Below are positions 1 to 12,324 of a stretch of 64,000 nt of DNA, piece by piece (position 1 is the first letter of the stretch; every line of letters begins with the position of its first letter). The stretch covers positions 42,332,630 through 42,396,629 of the forward strand of contig OV121087.1 in the NCBI GenBank assembly GCA_921293015.1, written 5' to 3'. This stretch comes from Phorcus lineatus. Taxonomy: Eukaryota; Mollusca; Gastropoda; Trochida; Trochidae. Made by a program: the position numbers and the translations under genes. The notes beneath the pieces are model-generated. The model ran no database searches. It was not told the DNA's origin and saw only the letters and a list, made by a program, of their open reading frames with translations.

Positions 1-727
1 CTTCATAATGTGTTTATTTACTGGCTTAAAAACGTTTTGAAGAATGCAAGTTAAACTAGTAGAAAAACCGGAGTTTGTCGACGGCATTTACTCTACAGTT
101 ACACTGAACTTTCAAAAAGGTGTAAAAACCATTTAACAAAGACATTATGAAATCTGTTTCTTAAAAATTTACACTTTAAAATAAGAGAAGTTTTATCTTT
201 TCTGAAAAATTAAAAAATTTCAATTAATTGCAAAAACAAATTACAGCAAAACAACTGTTTTTATTTCTATATTACAGGTACTAGGCTACCAACATAGCTG
301 TCGCTTCACTCAAATCACATCACAAAAGATAACGTTCATTAAGAGATTATGCAAATTATTTACTTTTTTTTAGAAAATAAACTGTTTCAATTAAATTTTG
401 AACTCAATTATGAATATTCACTTGCAAAGATATATATATGTTATGGTGGTTTCATCACAACGTTATCCTCGTTGATAAAGTAGTTCTGACGTTCACATGA
501 CCTTGTCTGGACCAATAAAGAGGCTCGAGTAAATGTCAAAATACGGCGTTTATGCTTTATGAACTGCAGCTTAGGATTTATTAGATTGCACACCTGTCAC
601 ATGAGTTTGTTAAGCCCCTTCAGAAGGGTGCATATTGCTTAATTTTCTGGATTTTGTCTGAATTTATTGGAGAATGAACATAATGCAGACGAAAAATTAT
701 CAATACAATCGAGTACGAGGAACGCAC
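1..727. other. AT-rich intronic sequence, no exon seen
   Basis: This lies beyond the last recognisable channel exon in the direction of its transcription. I looked for the next cysteine-rich or TM2 exon on the minus strand and found none. It is probably intron. Confidence 0.4.
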
Positions 728-3700
728 GTGGATCGGCGGGTCCCATACAGCCACATTGGCGGAGGGCCTCCCTCTGTCCGCACTCCCGGAGACAGTGTCT
801 GTAGGTGTAGCGGGGGTGGTAGCGGAGCGGATTGCTGAAGCCAGGGTGGGTCGTGTCAACACACTCCTCCTCGTGGAACGCTGTGAAGGGGTGGGGTAGA
901 TAGTCGTACTGAAATATTGAATTGTGCTACTTTCAAACTTTGCACAATGCACCCTCAATAAATTATCTATAGGTCTTAAAGAGCCACTCCGTGAGTTGTT
1001 GGAGTCATATATGCCAAACTTAATCAATGGTGTCATTTGATCGCGAAGTATCAACTGTTACCAAAAAAAACCACAGCTTTTTTTTTTTTACAGTGACAAT
1101 ATGAAGGTAGAACGTCGCAATTATGATCGAAAACCGGACAGTGGCGCGCGTCAACTAGTGAAACGTAATTTTGGAGACTTATTTAAAACAGCCAGGAGGG
1201 CAGTTAGGAGTTAATAGTGTTTGTTAGGTTATATAACTAGTATCCATGTATATTGGACGTTATATCTACACCTCTGTGCAGTTATAAGGCTGTTTTTAGA
1301 TTCACATGGAAAACCAGTATTTGTCATATAAATGTCTTTTGGACATGATAAATTAAGATGTTTTGATTTTATATCACCACATATGATATTTAGGTTCGTA
1401 TCAAAGGTAAATAATATGTTATGAAAATGACGGAGTGGCTCTTTAACGTGCGAGTGAGACTGAGGTCTCGATGTCAAATCAAGTTTTCCCCTTTTGTCAT
1501 CTTTTGTATTTTTTTCTGCGCCATTGAAATAAATTATATGTAAAATTTATAACTAATATTGAATGAATTATTATGATGGGCATTAATGACATGATTGCCC
1601 AAAGGGATGTATATATTCCATTGACATTTTCCTACATTTATTTGGTTCACCACACATGTAACATATCAAAAGTGATTGTAACTAAATATTAGAACAGTCT
1701 ACAACTACAAAAACTTACCTCAGCTCTTTCCATGCCGACATAAGTGGAAAAACCAGGCGGTGCCATGACAACGGAGACACTGGTTTCTGGGTCTGTATCC
1801 GGTTCATGTAAGTATACCTGAATTCATATGATACTGAGTGAGTAGACCTAGGGTTAAACTGCTGTCGGTAGTATTTCAGCCATCTAACACTCGAATGTTG
1901 CCATCATAACCACACGGCTACCATTACAAGTTTTTTCAATGGAGGAAATAACAAAAAAGAAAAAAAGAGATTCATGCGGCGCCTTGTATTTCGTCGAAAT
2001 TAATTCTAAACAAAACATTTAATTATCCTTTCATCTTCTCTATTTCATCAGCACTACTTTTAGAGCATGATACAATAAGTACAATGAGTTCTACAAGTAC
2101 AATCTAAGATGAAATTAAAATGAATTAATAATTGAGTCACTTAAAAATAGTTAAAAATACAAAAATATCACTTTAAAATTGAAAGACCTCACATTATTTC
2201 TTTAATATTCTAAACAAATATTTCACATATAATTGAAAAATTCTAGTGGCTATTATGTTACCATGACTCCGGCGGCCATATTGCTGACGAAGGTATAGTC
2301 TTCTTGATGAATGTTGTACATAACTATCAAGTTGTTGCTGGAGTCACCGATTCCTACTTCCAATACGTCACTGGCATTTCCGTTGAAAGTATGGCAAAGC
2401 CCCTGACTAGTGAAAACAGGCTGGAATACTTCGGAACAGTTGATCTTAACTCCACCGAAGAAGCAAAGTGACAACAATTTGGACCTGTCCATTGACACAC
2501 TTCGCCACCATTCTCTGCTCATATTCTCATTGGCTATTTCTCCACCAATCATAATGGGATCTATAGCTTCTTCCCCCGGATATTTTGCAGCGCCTAAGAG
2601 GCTGTTCGCAAAAAAGAACATCTCCAATTTGGGATATTTTGATAAAAGGGTACTGTTAAGAGTACATCGATTACATATTGTCACAGCTGGGAATTGTAAG
2701 GAAGTTTTAACATCGGTTTGGACGGTGGTAATCGTTGGATAGCTGTAGAATTCTTTGAGGGATTCCACGAGATTGTGGATGAGGAACCCCGTGGTACACA
2801 GAATTGCTATCGTCCATATACAGCTGTTGGCAAATGGAACATTGTTAGCACTCTTTGAATATATAAGTCCACATTAAAATCGAGAGATAAAATATACGAA
2901 ATAAGCAAACACGAAACCTTTCGTAGACATGTTTATTGAGAAATTAACTTCGTGATAAACACGATATTGTTTCAAATTCTTGTCGGATTTCATCAATAAA
3001 TCCAATCTGCAACATATGCTATAAAGAGCCCACTTTGCAGTACATTGGGGGTCAGTAAAACGTTTAAGATTAATGAAACTTTACAGTATGTTTAATTATT
3101 ATATGTAGAGAAATTAGATCAAAATCGTTCATTTATATAAACATCTACCTTTACGTTACGTTACGTTACGTTACGATCTGAATTAAGAGTTTAAGATCTG
3201 GAAACCAAAATTTTTTATCTTCCATAAGATCCAAAATTACAAAACCGCAATCATATTATCTATCGAATTGTCGATTTCCGCTCGCTATCGTTATTTGGCT
3301 TGAGTGTTATAGAATGGTTAGATCTTAAAGGGCCACAGAGTATGTTGTTGGAGTCAAATATGTCAAACCTAATAAATGGCGTCATTTTATCAAAAAGTAT
3401 TGTTTTTTTCAGAAAATCAGAATCCTAATGTTTATCAGTTCAGTATAGTTACAAACAAACGGGTTAAAGTCGTGAATTGTGATCGAAAATCGGACTGTGG
3501 CGCGCTTATGACTCAACGTAATTTTGAAAATTTATTTACGGCAGAAACAAAGACAAACGTAGGTTGATAGTATTAAGTAGGTCGTTTAACTTATGTACAC
3601 TTAAATTGGATGCAGAGTTTTCGACGAAAAGACGCGAGTTAAGGGATGCTAATTTAACTTAACATAAGTCACCATGTATTTCATCCTGTCTCAGGGTAAG

Positions 3701-5204
3701 ACGTATAGCTGACGCTCCACTCTTCTTACCCTGGGTATAAACCTCAGCATTAACTTCGCACCGTGGCCTATGATTCAGCCAATCAAATACTTTTATCGCG
3801 ATGGTGTGCGATTAAATTTCAGCCAACCAAAGAGAGCCTCTCAAACTGCAGTTGGCTTTCGCTCTTTCGCTAAATAGTAAAAGAACCTGGAATCGAAAGT
3901 TTTTTTAACAGATCGACGATGGTGATGATGTCCGTGTCAAATTTTGCGATTATGTTTAGTTTATTACAACATAGACGTCCATTTTATAGCGATCGGTATG
4001 AGTTTCCTAAACTTGACTCAATACCTTATCGTGGTGTGGTGGTTACGTGCTTCAGATACCCCTAGAGCTATGCCAGTCGGAGCTTACATGCTCCAGGCAG
4101 GGGCACAAAACTTGGATAGGTCGTCGGGTAGAAGCAAGGCAAAATTTGAGTCGTTCTAAAACCTGTTGCCTATCTCTCACTATGCCTTTCTTTCCGTCTT
4201 TTCCCTCATCCTTTCGATCCCTTTCTCCCTGATCTGTCCATTCTCTTTTGGATGATTTTCATCCGCGTGTTTTTACTGAAATATTTTTTAAAATACGTTA
4301 ATCCCCAACTCACTCAATCACTCACTCACTCGGTTTTATGTATAAAGGGACGGGCGCCGTCATTTTAATTTCCGATTTGCCTTTCAAGCGTAGTCATTGG
4401 TTGAAATTTTTTTGAAAGTTCGTTGGTCATAGGTGACGGTGCGAAGTTTATCCTGGGGTATACACCCAGGGTAAGAAGAGTGGAGCGTCAGCTATACGTC
4501 TTACCCTGAGACAGGATGCATGTATTTTAGCTCTTACTAAAGCCAAATTAAAATCGAGAAACATGCTCTACGTCACTTGGAGAAAAAGAGGAGCGATTGT
4601 TCAACAAGTTTGTAGTTTTCATGAGCAATGGCCGTTCAGTATCAACTGAAAATTAAGCTCGTAGTTGACATTAAAAACCACCAACATGTAAGGCTTTAAA
4701 CGCGATGCTTGTTCGCATATCTGAATTGTCATGTACATGTTGCAATATATAGCTGCGCCAAGTAGGCCTACTTGTATTCTTATGGATATTTGTAATTGTG
4801 TTTCCGTTCATTACCAACCAGATGACAAAGAGACTTGTCCGCCATGATGAGGATATCTAAGGTACCCGACTTTACACATCTTAACAATCTATTGTTAAAT
4901 ATAAATAAGATTGTATTGGATTAAATCTATATCACACAGTAGTGGTGACATATTCGAGTTATTTTCGATCGAATACACTGTATTTGGTATGTTGGATATG
5001 CAAAACCATGGACACTACAGTACATCATACCAACCTTCTTCTCCCACAGACACTAAATGATGATATCTTATTCACAGCGTGGAAACCTGTTGACTGAGAA
5101 AACTCCATCCAAAGTTCCTTGAAACTTTGTTTTGATTTTTCATCCCCCTTCATAATTTCTGTTCCAGGATTACTACCCGAAAAATCAGTCTGATTCGCCA
5201 TCAT
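728..5204 (-). CDS. DEG/ENaC (amiloride-sensitive/peptide-gated) sodium channel, N-terminal four exons, partial
   Basis: Trimeric plasma-membrane cation channel subunit. Exons read on the minus strand: 5035-5215 (ATG at 5204, after a TTTGCAG acceptor, so a 5'UTR intron is likely), 2262-2823, 1719-1817 and 728-908. Junction phases agree throughout and give about 337 residues. The cytoplasmic N-terminus has the family FxxST-HG region but reads STGFHA at residues 38-43. TM1 is CIWTIAILCTTGFLIHNLV (about 58-76), followed by the signature FPAVTICN and by GLCHTFN. Exon 3 gives VVMAPPGFSTYVGMERAE. Exon 4 carries the cysteine-rich part (EECVDTTHPG, CLRECGQREALRQCGC). TM2 and the selectivity filter must lie left of the window; no further exon was found in 1-727. 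The exon 4 donor (CAC|GTGCGT) is the least certain boundary. Family is clear; ligand and subtype (FaNaC, ASIC-like or other) cannot be told. Confidence 0.88.
976..1446. mobile_element. TTAA-flanked MITE, copy 1 (471 bp, in channel intron 3)
   Basis: Inverted ends AGAGCCACTCCG and CGGAGTGGCTCT are flanked on both sides by TTAA. The interior contains the block GATCGAAAACCGGACAGTGG, near-identical in the copies at about 3325, 47640 and 50045. There is no coding capacity. TTAA target duplication is the piggyBac habit, but the termini lack the usual CCC start, so superfamily assignment is open. Confidence 0.75.
3151..3175. repeat. (TTACG)5 microsatellite
   Basis: Five consecutive TTACG units in the channel intron. 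Confidence 0.9.
3325..3565. mobile_element. TTAA MITE, copy 2, right end lost
   Basis: Starts with TTAAAGGGCCACAGAGTATG and continues with the family interior (GATCGAAAATCGGACTGTGG, then ACTCAACGTAATTTTGAAAA). No matching inverted right end is found before 3600, so the copy is truncated or internally rearranged. Confidence 0.65.
3682..4518. mobile_element. MULE-like MITE, 837 bp, long TIRs, 9-bp TSD
   Basis: Arms of about 80 bp (3682-3763 and 4437-4518) are near-perfect inverted copies, starting CATCCTGTCTCAGGGTAAG and ending in its reverse complement. The element is flanked by the direct repeat CATGTATTT at 3673-3681 and 4519-4527. Long TIRs with a 9-bp target duplication are typical of Mutator-like elements. 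No transposase remains inside. It sits in the channel intron between exons 1 and 2. Confidence 0.88.
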
Positions 5205-5215
5205 ATGCAAATACC

Positions 5216-6632
5216 CTGCAAAGAGAATTTCATTAGAAGGAAACATAGAAATTATCTAACGTAATATAATAGTTTACGAAATAGATGTCTCTAAAATGTT
5301 TTTGTTTCCTGCTTCATCAGCATGTTGCGAAGGTTTTAGAAAACCCTGACTGTCGTCCTAGGATTAGCATCGCATTTCCATTTAATGATCATCTCATATA
5401 ATGACTCAAAGGTGATCCATATTTTCAGTGCCCGTATAAAAATCCCGATGAGCGTTTACATGCTGTAAATAGATAATATAAATCTCAGGTAAATCCTAGG
5501 ATGTCAAAAGGGGGAGTTTCACAGCTGACACAAAAATACAGTTTACACATTATTAACATTTACTAAACAGGAAAGGAGTCCATGAATGTTTTGTCCATTA
5601 CGGACATACTGAGTTGTGATATTACGACATTGTGACATATTTTTGTAAACATATCTATTTCAGTCTACCAGATTAATGTGCATAAACATGTAAATCAATG
5701 TTTATCTCTCAAATGTATTCACTGGTAATGTTACTGTTGTACCAGCTATATGGACGAGGAATATTTTTGTCACAGAATCGGGTCATGAATATATTACCCA
5801 CCGGCAACCTCCATCCATGTCAATATGTACCAAAACTATTACTTTACCTAATCGTTTGACTTCGATAACCACTTTACTATTTGAAAGTCATACACCAACA
5901 ATTCCATGAGTTGACGCCTTAACATTTTCAGTAATACCGCTATTATGGGATCCTGACGGTAACCATAAATGTAAGTCGTAAGATTACTTCCGATAATTCT
6001 CGTTAAGTGGAGATTATTGACTAGCACAGGCGTCATACTATATGCAATAGAGTAAAGGCCTTACATCGCTTTAATAATTCACAAACTATAATCTATTTCT
6101 GTTGTTCAGCATTCAGGTTCACAAACGCATTTGATGATTTATTTTATTTCACTACATTCAAGATTGAAATCGATACCAAAACGTTTTAAACCAATTTATT
6201 TTTGACAAGTCTCAATGCGTTTATACAATAGAATCAATAAAACTCATTCGCACTAAACAAAGAAAAAGTTCTACGTGACGTAATATTCCAAAAAAGTTAC
6301 CAACAACCATGTATTTGAAATTCACAGAGAAAGAATGACAAAATCTTTCAACTCGACACTTCACTTGTTTTGTTAAGATGAGCGGATGCGTAAACTATAC
6401 GTTGTCTGTGGGAACGTATAAGAATTACCAATCCTTAGGGAGGTCACGACTGTCAATTACATCAAGGACGTGTATAGGCCTATATGAATCCTTGATTACA
6501 TGTATAATGAAATTGATCATCCATTATCAATGGTCAACTCGAAATAACATAGCATTTATCTTTTGTGTCAAAGTTGAGCATCTTTGTCGAACTAATACAT
6601 AAGTTGTTTTGACACATGTTTGACAGCATGTA
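5216..6632. other. Upstream flank of the channel gene, no gene seen
   Basis: AT-rich sequence with only short random frames on both strands. It should contain the promoter and any 5'UTR exon of the minus-strand channel gene, but no core promoter motif stands out. Confidence 0.4.
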
Positions 6633-7250
6633 AAACTGTGGAGCACATTAGTGTAGTGATTAGCATGGTTGGCCCCACGCTTAAAGCTTGAATTGGAATG
6701 CCGGTCAGATACGTTCGCCATATCTAGGACTTATACAGTGTATATAGTCTATAAAACGCAACAGTGAGTGTTCCCTATCTAGAGAATCCTATTCCTAACA
6801 TTTTTCAAAAAATGTTTGTCACATTTCTCCTCAAAAAAAACAAAAAAACAAACAAAAATCAAAGAATGACTTTGCAACAAGGAAAGCGAGCCATTGAGTT
6901 TTGAAATTGAATTGACTCGGGGGTGTTTCCATAATACTTGGCTGTCATCGTACTACTATCAGCAGACTAATGCACATCCTGTATGTCATAGCGCCGGGGT
7001 GAATGGGCTTGTAACCCAGGGTGTGAAAGTGGAGCTTCAGCGTTTACGTTTTATCCTGAAACAGGATGACTAATGCAGCCATAACTTCAGACAAGACAGA
7101 CCTCAGACAAGCCAACATCACATAGACTAGCAGTGGTCTCCTATCCACTGTATAAGCCCTAGATATGACGAACTCATCTGACCGGCATTACAATTCAAGC
7201 TTTTAGAGTGAGGGCTAAGCACTATAGACTACTGTGCTCAACTGTTTTTC
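6633..7250. mobile_element. Foldback element, about 0.6 kb
   Basis: Left arm (about 6640-6752) and right arm (about 7145-7245) are inverted copies sharing AGCTTGAATT, ATGCCGGTCAGAT, ATATCTAG and the flanking CACTGTATA. The interior at 7015-7068 contains a diverged copy of one terminus of the 3682-4518 element (CCCAGGGT, AGTGGAGC, AACAGGATGA). There is no coding capacity. Confidence 0.65.
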
Positions 7251-7683
7251 AAAGGACGACCGATTCTGTGCATATTGCATCGCCTGAAAACGCTTCCTGA
7301 CGGTGACGTCTTCAGAGACGTATGCCTGTGGTCGCCGTGTGACCAGATACACATGTTCAGTCGCCTTTCCGGGATCAGATGTTGAAAGTCAGAGAATTGG
7401 GGTTATCTGCTACGGTAGCGTTTCTTTTTCCCGCCAGTTTGGAAAAATGGACAATGGATACTAATTTCAAAGTTTAAAGACCTCGATAATAAAGTTTTAT
7501 ACTTTAAGCGGCATTATGTCTATAAGATCCTTAAACAACTTGATCTATCTATAATTGACAATCCCTCTATGGAAAATATGTTTGCTCTGTTCCTACATTC
7601 TCTCCCAATAGAGGTAGCTCAGTCATTATTTCCTATATAAACTCTGTACTAATACGAAGGCTTCTTGGTCTAGAAATGTAGAA

Positions 7684-7830
7684 CGCTGATTGGATGCAAT
7701 AAAAGTTAGTTGTGCAATCAGCGACGCCGTTTCAAAAGTTATCATTGTAATAGCCCATGTTATTTCCGTAGCTTTCCAAAAGCTAAACTTTATTCGAATA
7801 TGCACCTTGCACTTTGAGTCGTCTTTACAA
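7684..7830 (+). repeat. Dispersed repeat shared with 44650-44770
   Basis: The block with GTTGTGCAATCAGCG, CCGTTTCAAA and AAAGCTAAACTTT recurs in reverse orientation near 44650-44770. It is a family of non-coding interspersed repeat of unknown class. Confidence 0.6.
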
Positions 7831-8156
7831 AATACAAACGCCCCATTTTGCGACCGTTTCATGGCACAGGCCTCTGTGACAAAAAATATGTTATTCATTC
7901 ATTTTTTTTACATTGGCTGAAATGTAGCCAGGTAGTTCCTACTGCAACCTGCAGATTGTTCTTCATTCTTCTCCGTGGAAAGAGATTGTCACATAGGAAG
8001 CGAATACCTCATTCAGCCATTCTAGTACATGCATCATAAACTATGGCAAACCCTTTGCAATGCAAGTGTCGTTTTGCACATTTTTATAATACCACGATCC
8101 AATGTATGGAAATGATCGTAAAGTTCATTAAAAAAACTTTGCATTAATTCTTCTCT

Positions 8157-11100
8157 TTGTTAAGTTATAATAAAGGCAGAAAGCAAGGGGATAAGACGGG
8201 GTCGGTTACTTGTATTACCCATAATGGTTCAAGCCTTGTTGACTATATACTAGCCTCAACAAATTGTTTTAATGCTATTGTAGACATGTCTTTGCATTCC
8301 AGAACGGATTCTGATCTGATCATTTGCCACTTTCTTCCACTTTAAACCTCTCTTCCGATCAAGAGGTGTTCAACAATAGTGATGCTAATGAAGGAAACAT
8401 AGAATTTTATCGACTTTATAAGTTTAAGCCAACCAAAAGCATTGACCTTCAATTTAAACTCAATGTAACGTCTGATATAGCCTCCAATATAATTGATGAC
8501 TTTAAGCTTTTGGTACACTTAATGTCAATGCTGCAACTGAGAAATTGGTAGAGCTCATGCACCATGCGGGTAGTCATTTACGTTTAAATAACACCTCGCA
8601 AAAACCCGTCCAACCTAAATGGTTTAATGCAGACTGTGAGCAAGCTGAGCACAAAAAATCCTTGCACTTAAATACGTTCCGAAAGTGTCGTTCTAATGAG
8701 AGTATTGTTTGTATTCTATTGATCTAGTTAGGGCAAGACGTATATACATAGAGAAGGATGGAAAGCATTGTTTCGTCAATTATAACTCGACTGGAGTGGG
8801 GTATAAGTTAGATATACTCACACTTCCCTCGGTGCATCACTCAATACACCTCCTGTTTGAATCATGGTTCCTCGGCTTCGCCTCGGATACCCACGATTCA
8901 AACAGTAGGTGTATTAAGCGATACACCTCGGAAAGTGTGGGTATATCTAATACTTACCCCTGGATCGGGAGGGCATAACTGTATTCTCATGGGTAAATGG
9001 CTTTCATATTTCAAAGAATTATTTAATCCCGCAAACAATAAAAACGATGAAGGTTTTGAACAAACTGCCCATGAATATGTATCAAGTCATGATTGTTCAG
9101 ATTGTAACAACGAAGATTTCTTATCAGATCATATTACTAGAAATGAAATTGAACAGGCAATCAAGTCCCTTAAGACGGGAAAATCTCCGGGTACTGACGG
9201 AATACCACCTGAGGTTTTTAAAAATGGAAATTTTATTACTCAATATTTAGAATTGCTATTTAATGCTGTTTTAGACACTGGCGCATTTCCCGACTGTTGG
9301 AACGTAGGAATGATTATACCATTGTTTAACAAAGATGATAAGCACGATCCTAACAATTATCGTGGAATTTCTTTGTTGAATATGATGGATAAAATATTCA
9401 CATCGATCCTTGACTCAAGAATTCGTATCTGGATGGAACTACATGAGATTTTACATGAATGTCAAGCGGGATTTCGAGCTGACTATTCAACAGTCGATAA
9501 TGTTTTTGTACTTCAATCTCTCTGCCAAAAGTATCTAAGAAAGCCCACACGTCGGTTTTATGCAGCCTTTATTGATTTCAAAAAGGCTTTTGATTATGTG
9601 AATAGAAATAAACTCTTATATGTACTTCTTACAAAAGGTTTCCATGGTAAAATGTTCAATTTGTTAAAAAGTTATGTATAATAAGGTATCTGCATGTGTG
9701 AAAGTCGGAAATAAGAGGTCAGAAATATTCGACACATCTTCTGGAGTGAAGCAAGGTTGTATGTTAAGTCCAGCTCTATTTATATTCTTTATCAACGAGC
9801 TTGTGGGTGAGATGAAGAAATGTGAATTAAGAGGAATATTTGTCAAAGATGGTTTAAATGATATTGTATTACCACGTTTTGCAGATGATGTTACTTTGCT
9901 CGATGATACTGTAATTGGCTTGCAGAAAAAACTGGATACACTCTATCGGTTTTGCTCAAAATGGGGTTTTGAAGTCAATCTTGTATAGTTGTTTTCAGAA
10001 ATGGTGGTTATTTAAAGAAATCAGAAAAATGGTTCTATAATGGAACACAAATGAAAGTTCAATCGCATTATAAGTATTTGGGTGTTGTCTTTACTGCGAA
10101 CTTGATATGGACAAAAACATGTGAAACACTGAGTTTACAAGCAAAATAACCTTCGTACTCTATTTTTAAAATGTTTACGGATTTTCCAAATATATCTTTG
10201 GAAGTTGCATCAGCGATATTTGATAGTAAAGTAGCTCCGATATTATTGTACGAAATCTGGGGCCACCCATACCGTGCCCACATTGAGAAAATCCAATGCT
10301 TCGTTTTCAAATGGTTTTTGTGTGTTAATAAAACGATTTCTTCCAAAGCTATACTTGGAGAAATTGGTAGAACTCCCTTATGTGTTAAATATTTCAGTAG
10401 ATGTATACAATATTGGTGCAGAATTATACGTATGGACGATCACAGTCACCCCAAAGCATACTATGATATGTTAAAGCTACAAGATGACCATGGCAGCTGC
10501 AGTTAGGTCTCCCACGGACGTTTGCTTTTGTTTCGTACTGGCTTTTCATATGTTTGGATAACAAAAGAATGTGGAAATGTCGATGCGTTTGTTTTTGAAT
10601 TTCGACAAAGATGTAAAGATATTGAAATTCAAAATTGGCATTCCAGGGTAACTTCGTCATCTTTTCTTAAATACTATGGATCAATCAAGTCTGCCCTGGA
10701 ACCAGAGAAATACATCTTAAAACGTAATTCAAATAAAGATCTTATACGTATTTTATGCAAATTTCGATGTCAAGTTGAACATTCAACAACAAAGATATAG
10801 ATATAATGTTGATATACATAGCGGTACACTTATTTGTGACAAATGTGATTTTAATGTTCAACAAGATGAATTTCATTTTCTACTTGTTTGTCCCTTTTAT
10901 TCTTTGCAAAGAAAATTGTACATACCCAGCTATTATCATACTTTTCCATGAGAATTAAAATTCAAACAACTTTTAGCTACATCAAATGTAAATGTAATTA
11001 ACTCAGTTGCGATATTTCTCAAACGTAACCTGCCTGTGTAAAAAAAACCCAGCTTTTATAATCATTTGTTAACCTTTCCATCCGTAAACTATATGTATTA

Positions 11101-11160
11101 TTCCAAATGATTGTACTCTTGGCCATGAGGCCTCAAATACTGAATAAACTTCTTCTTCTA
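8157..11160 (+). mobile_element. APE-type non-LTR retrotransposon (LINE), decayed copy 1
   Basis: Fragments of one polyprotein in order: end of the endonuclease (NGSSLVDYILAS, about 8220-8345), linker, then reverse transcriptase from about 8985 (GKSPGTDGIPPEVF, YRGISLLNMMDKIF, QAGFRADYSTVDN, FIDFKKAFDYVN), continued after a frame break at 9680 (SSGVKQGCMLSPALF, FADDVTLLDD) and by the C-terminal region (YKYLGVVFT, ILGEIGRTPLCVKYF). The 3' end is a non-coding tail ending in a short (TTC)n. Several stops and frameshifts make it inactive. A 163-bp palindrome is inserted at 8798-8960. The 5' end is not defined. The clade cannot be assigned by eye. Confidence 0.88.
8798..8960. mobile_element. Palindromic MITE inserted in LINE copy 1
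   Basis: An almost complete palindrome begins GGGGTATAAGTTAGATATAC, ends in the inverted equivalent, and has TCGGCTTCGCCTCGG at its centre. It interrupts the LINE frame between the endonuclease-RT linker and RT, so it arrived after the LINE. Confidence 0.8.
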
Positions 11161-12324
11161 ATTGAAAAAAACACCACCACATCAAAAATAAAGTGAGTAG
11201 CATGGTCTTATCCGTGCCAGTATCCCTCGACAAAGACTCAATCTGTTAATTAAAGAGACGTTTATTATGTACCTGTCGGAAGTGAGTGCATATCTACAGC
11301 TACACGTCCATTAAGTTGATTGAGTTCTGCAAGGTACATGTTTGATGTCAATTTCAGTCCCCTATCTGACACGTGTTAATGGATACCTCATACATATTCA
11401 ATCACTTCATCACCTATAGAAAAAAATATGACTTTATGTCATGTCTGTTTATAAACCTATTCTATGTAATCAGAGGAGACGTAGTCTCAAATTGAAACAT
11501 TGATGAAAATGAAAAGGATCAAATGACCTTTTATTGTATCGGCGTTTTTTGCATTGGATACAATCAACCCATTGTATTGCTATATCATTTTACGCTTCCT
11601 AACTACATGTGTATTTCAGTGCATATCAATCAATTTTTTAACATTATTGTAGGGAAAATGTCAATCAGAAATAGGATTATGTAAGCGTTAATCGTGCCTC
11701 ATGGCGAGTGGAACGTGTCAGACACGTCACCAGGTAGAGAACAAAGGGTATGGGTTACTTAATTTGAGATTTGTCACAAGTTGGGGTTTCGAACGACCGG
11801 ATTGCCAGGACGTTTGGTTGAATTAGACACTCGGTCATTATACTCCTTCATAGTCCTTCTTGATATTTTCACTATAATAATGTTAAAAAAATATTGATAT
11901 GCAAAGGGGCAAAAGAAACGCTACCGTTTTAAACCATTTGCGAAGACGACTTAAAAATCCAAATTTATCGAACTTTGTCTCAAAGTGTATTGAATCATCA
12001 CAACAACGGTGCTGACAACTTTAAAGCATCCTTTGAATTTATTAAATTTTATAACAAAAAATCGAAAGTTGTTTCCAATTGAAATAAATTGATAGTGTGA
12101 CCTATGATGACAATGTCTCATTTAATTGGGGTAACTTTACAGATAGTTTTTTGCACGTTAGCAAGAAGATGTATATGTTATATGTTATGTATTTTTTGGT
12201 ACTGTAGAACATATAAATACTAGAAGCAGAAAATATTAGGGAAAACTTAAAACAATACAATGAAGAATCTACTTAATTGATTGTCCCAATGACTTCATCG
12301 GATAGATGATATTTTATTAACGAC
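11161..12324. other. Intergenic, no feature recognised
   Basis: AT-rich sequence between the LINE 3' end and the first unit of the 1-kb tandem duplication. Only short random frames on both strands. Confidence 0.4.

Noticed and set aside
620..1054. 144-codon minus-strand frame
   Set aside because: Wrong frame across channel exon 4 plus MITE sequence; the correct frame gives EECVDTTHPG and CLRECGQREALRQCGC and is in phase with exon 3.
2410..2742. 110-codon plus-strand frame
   Set aside because: Antisense shadow of channel exon 2.
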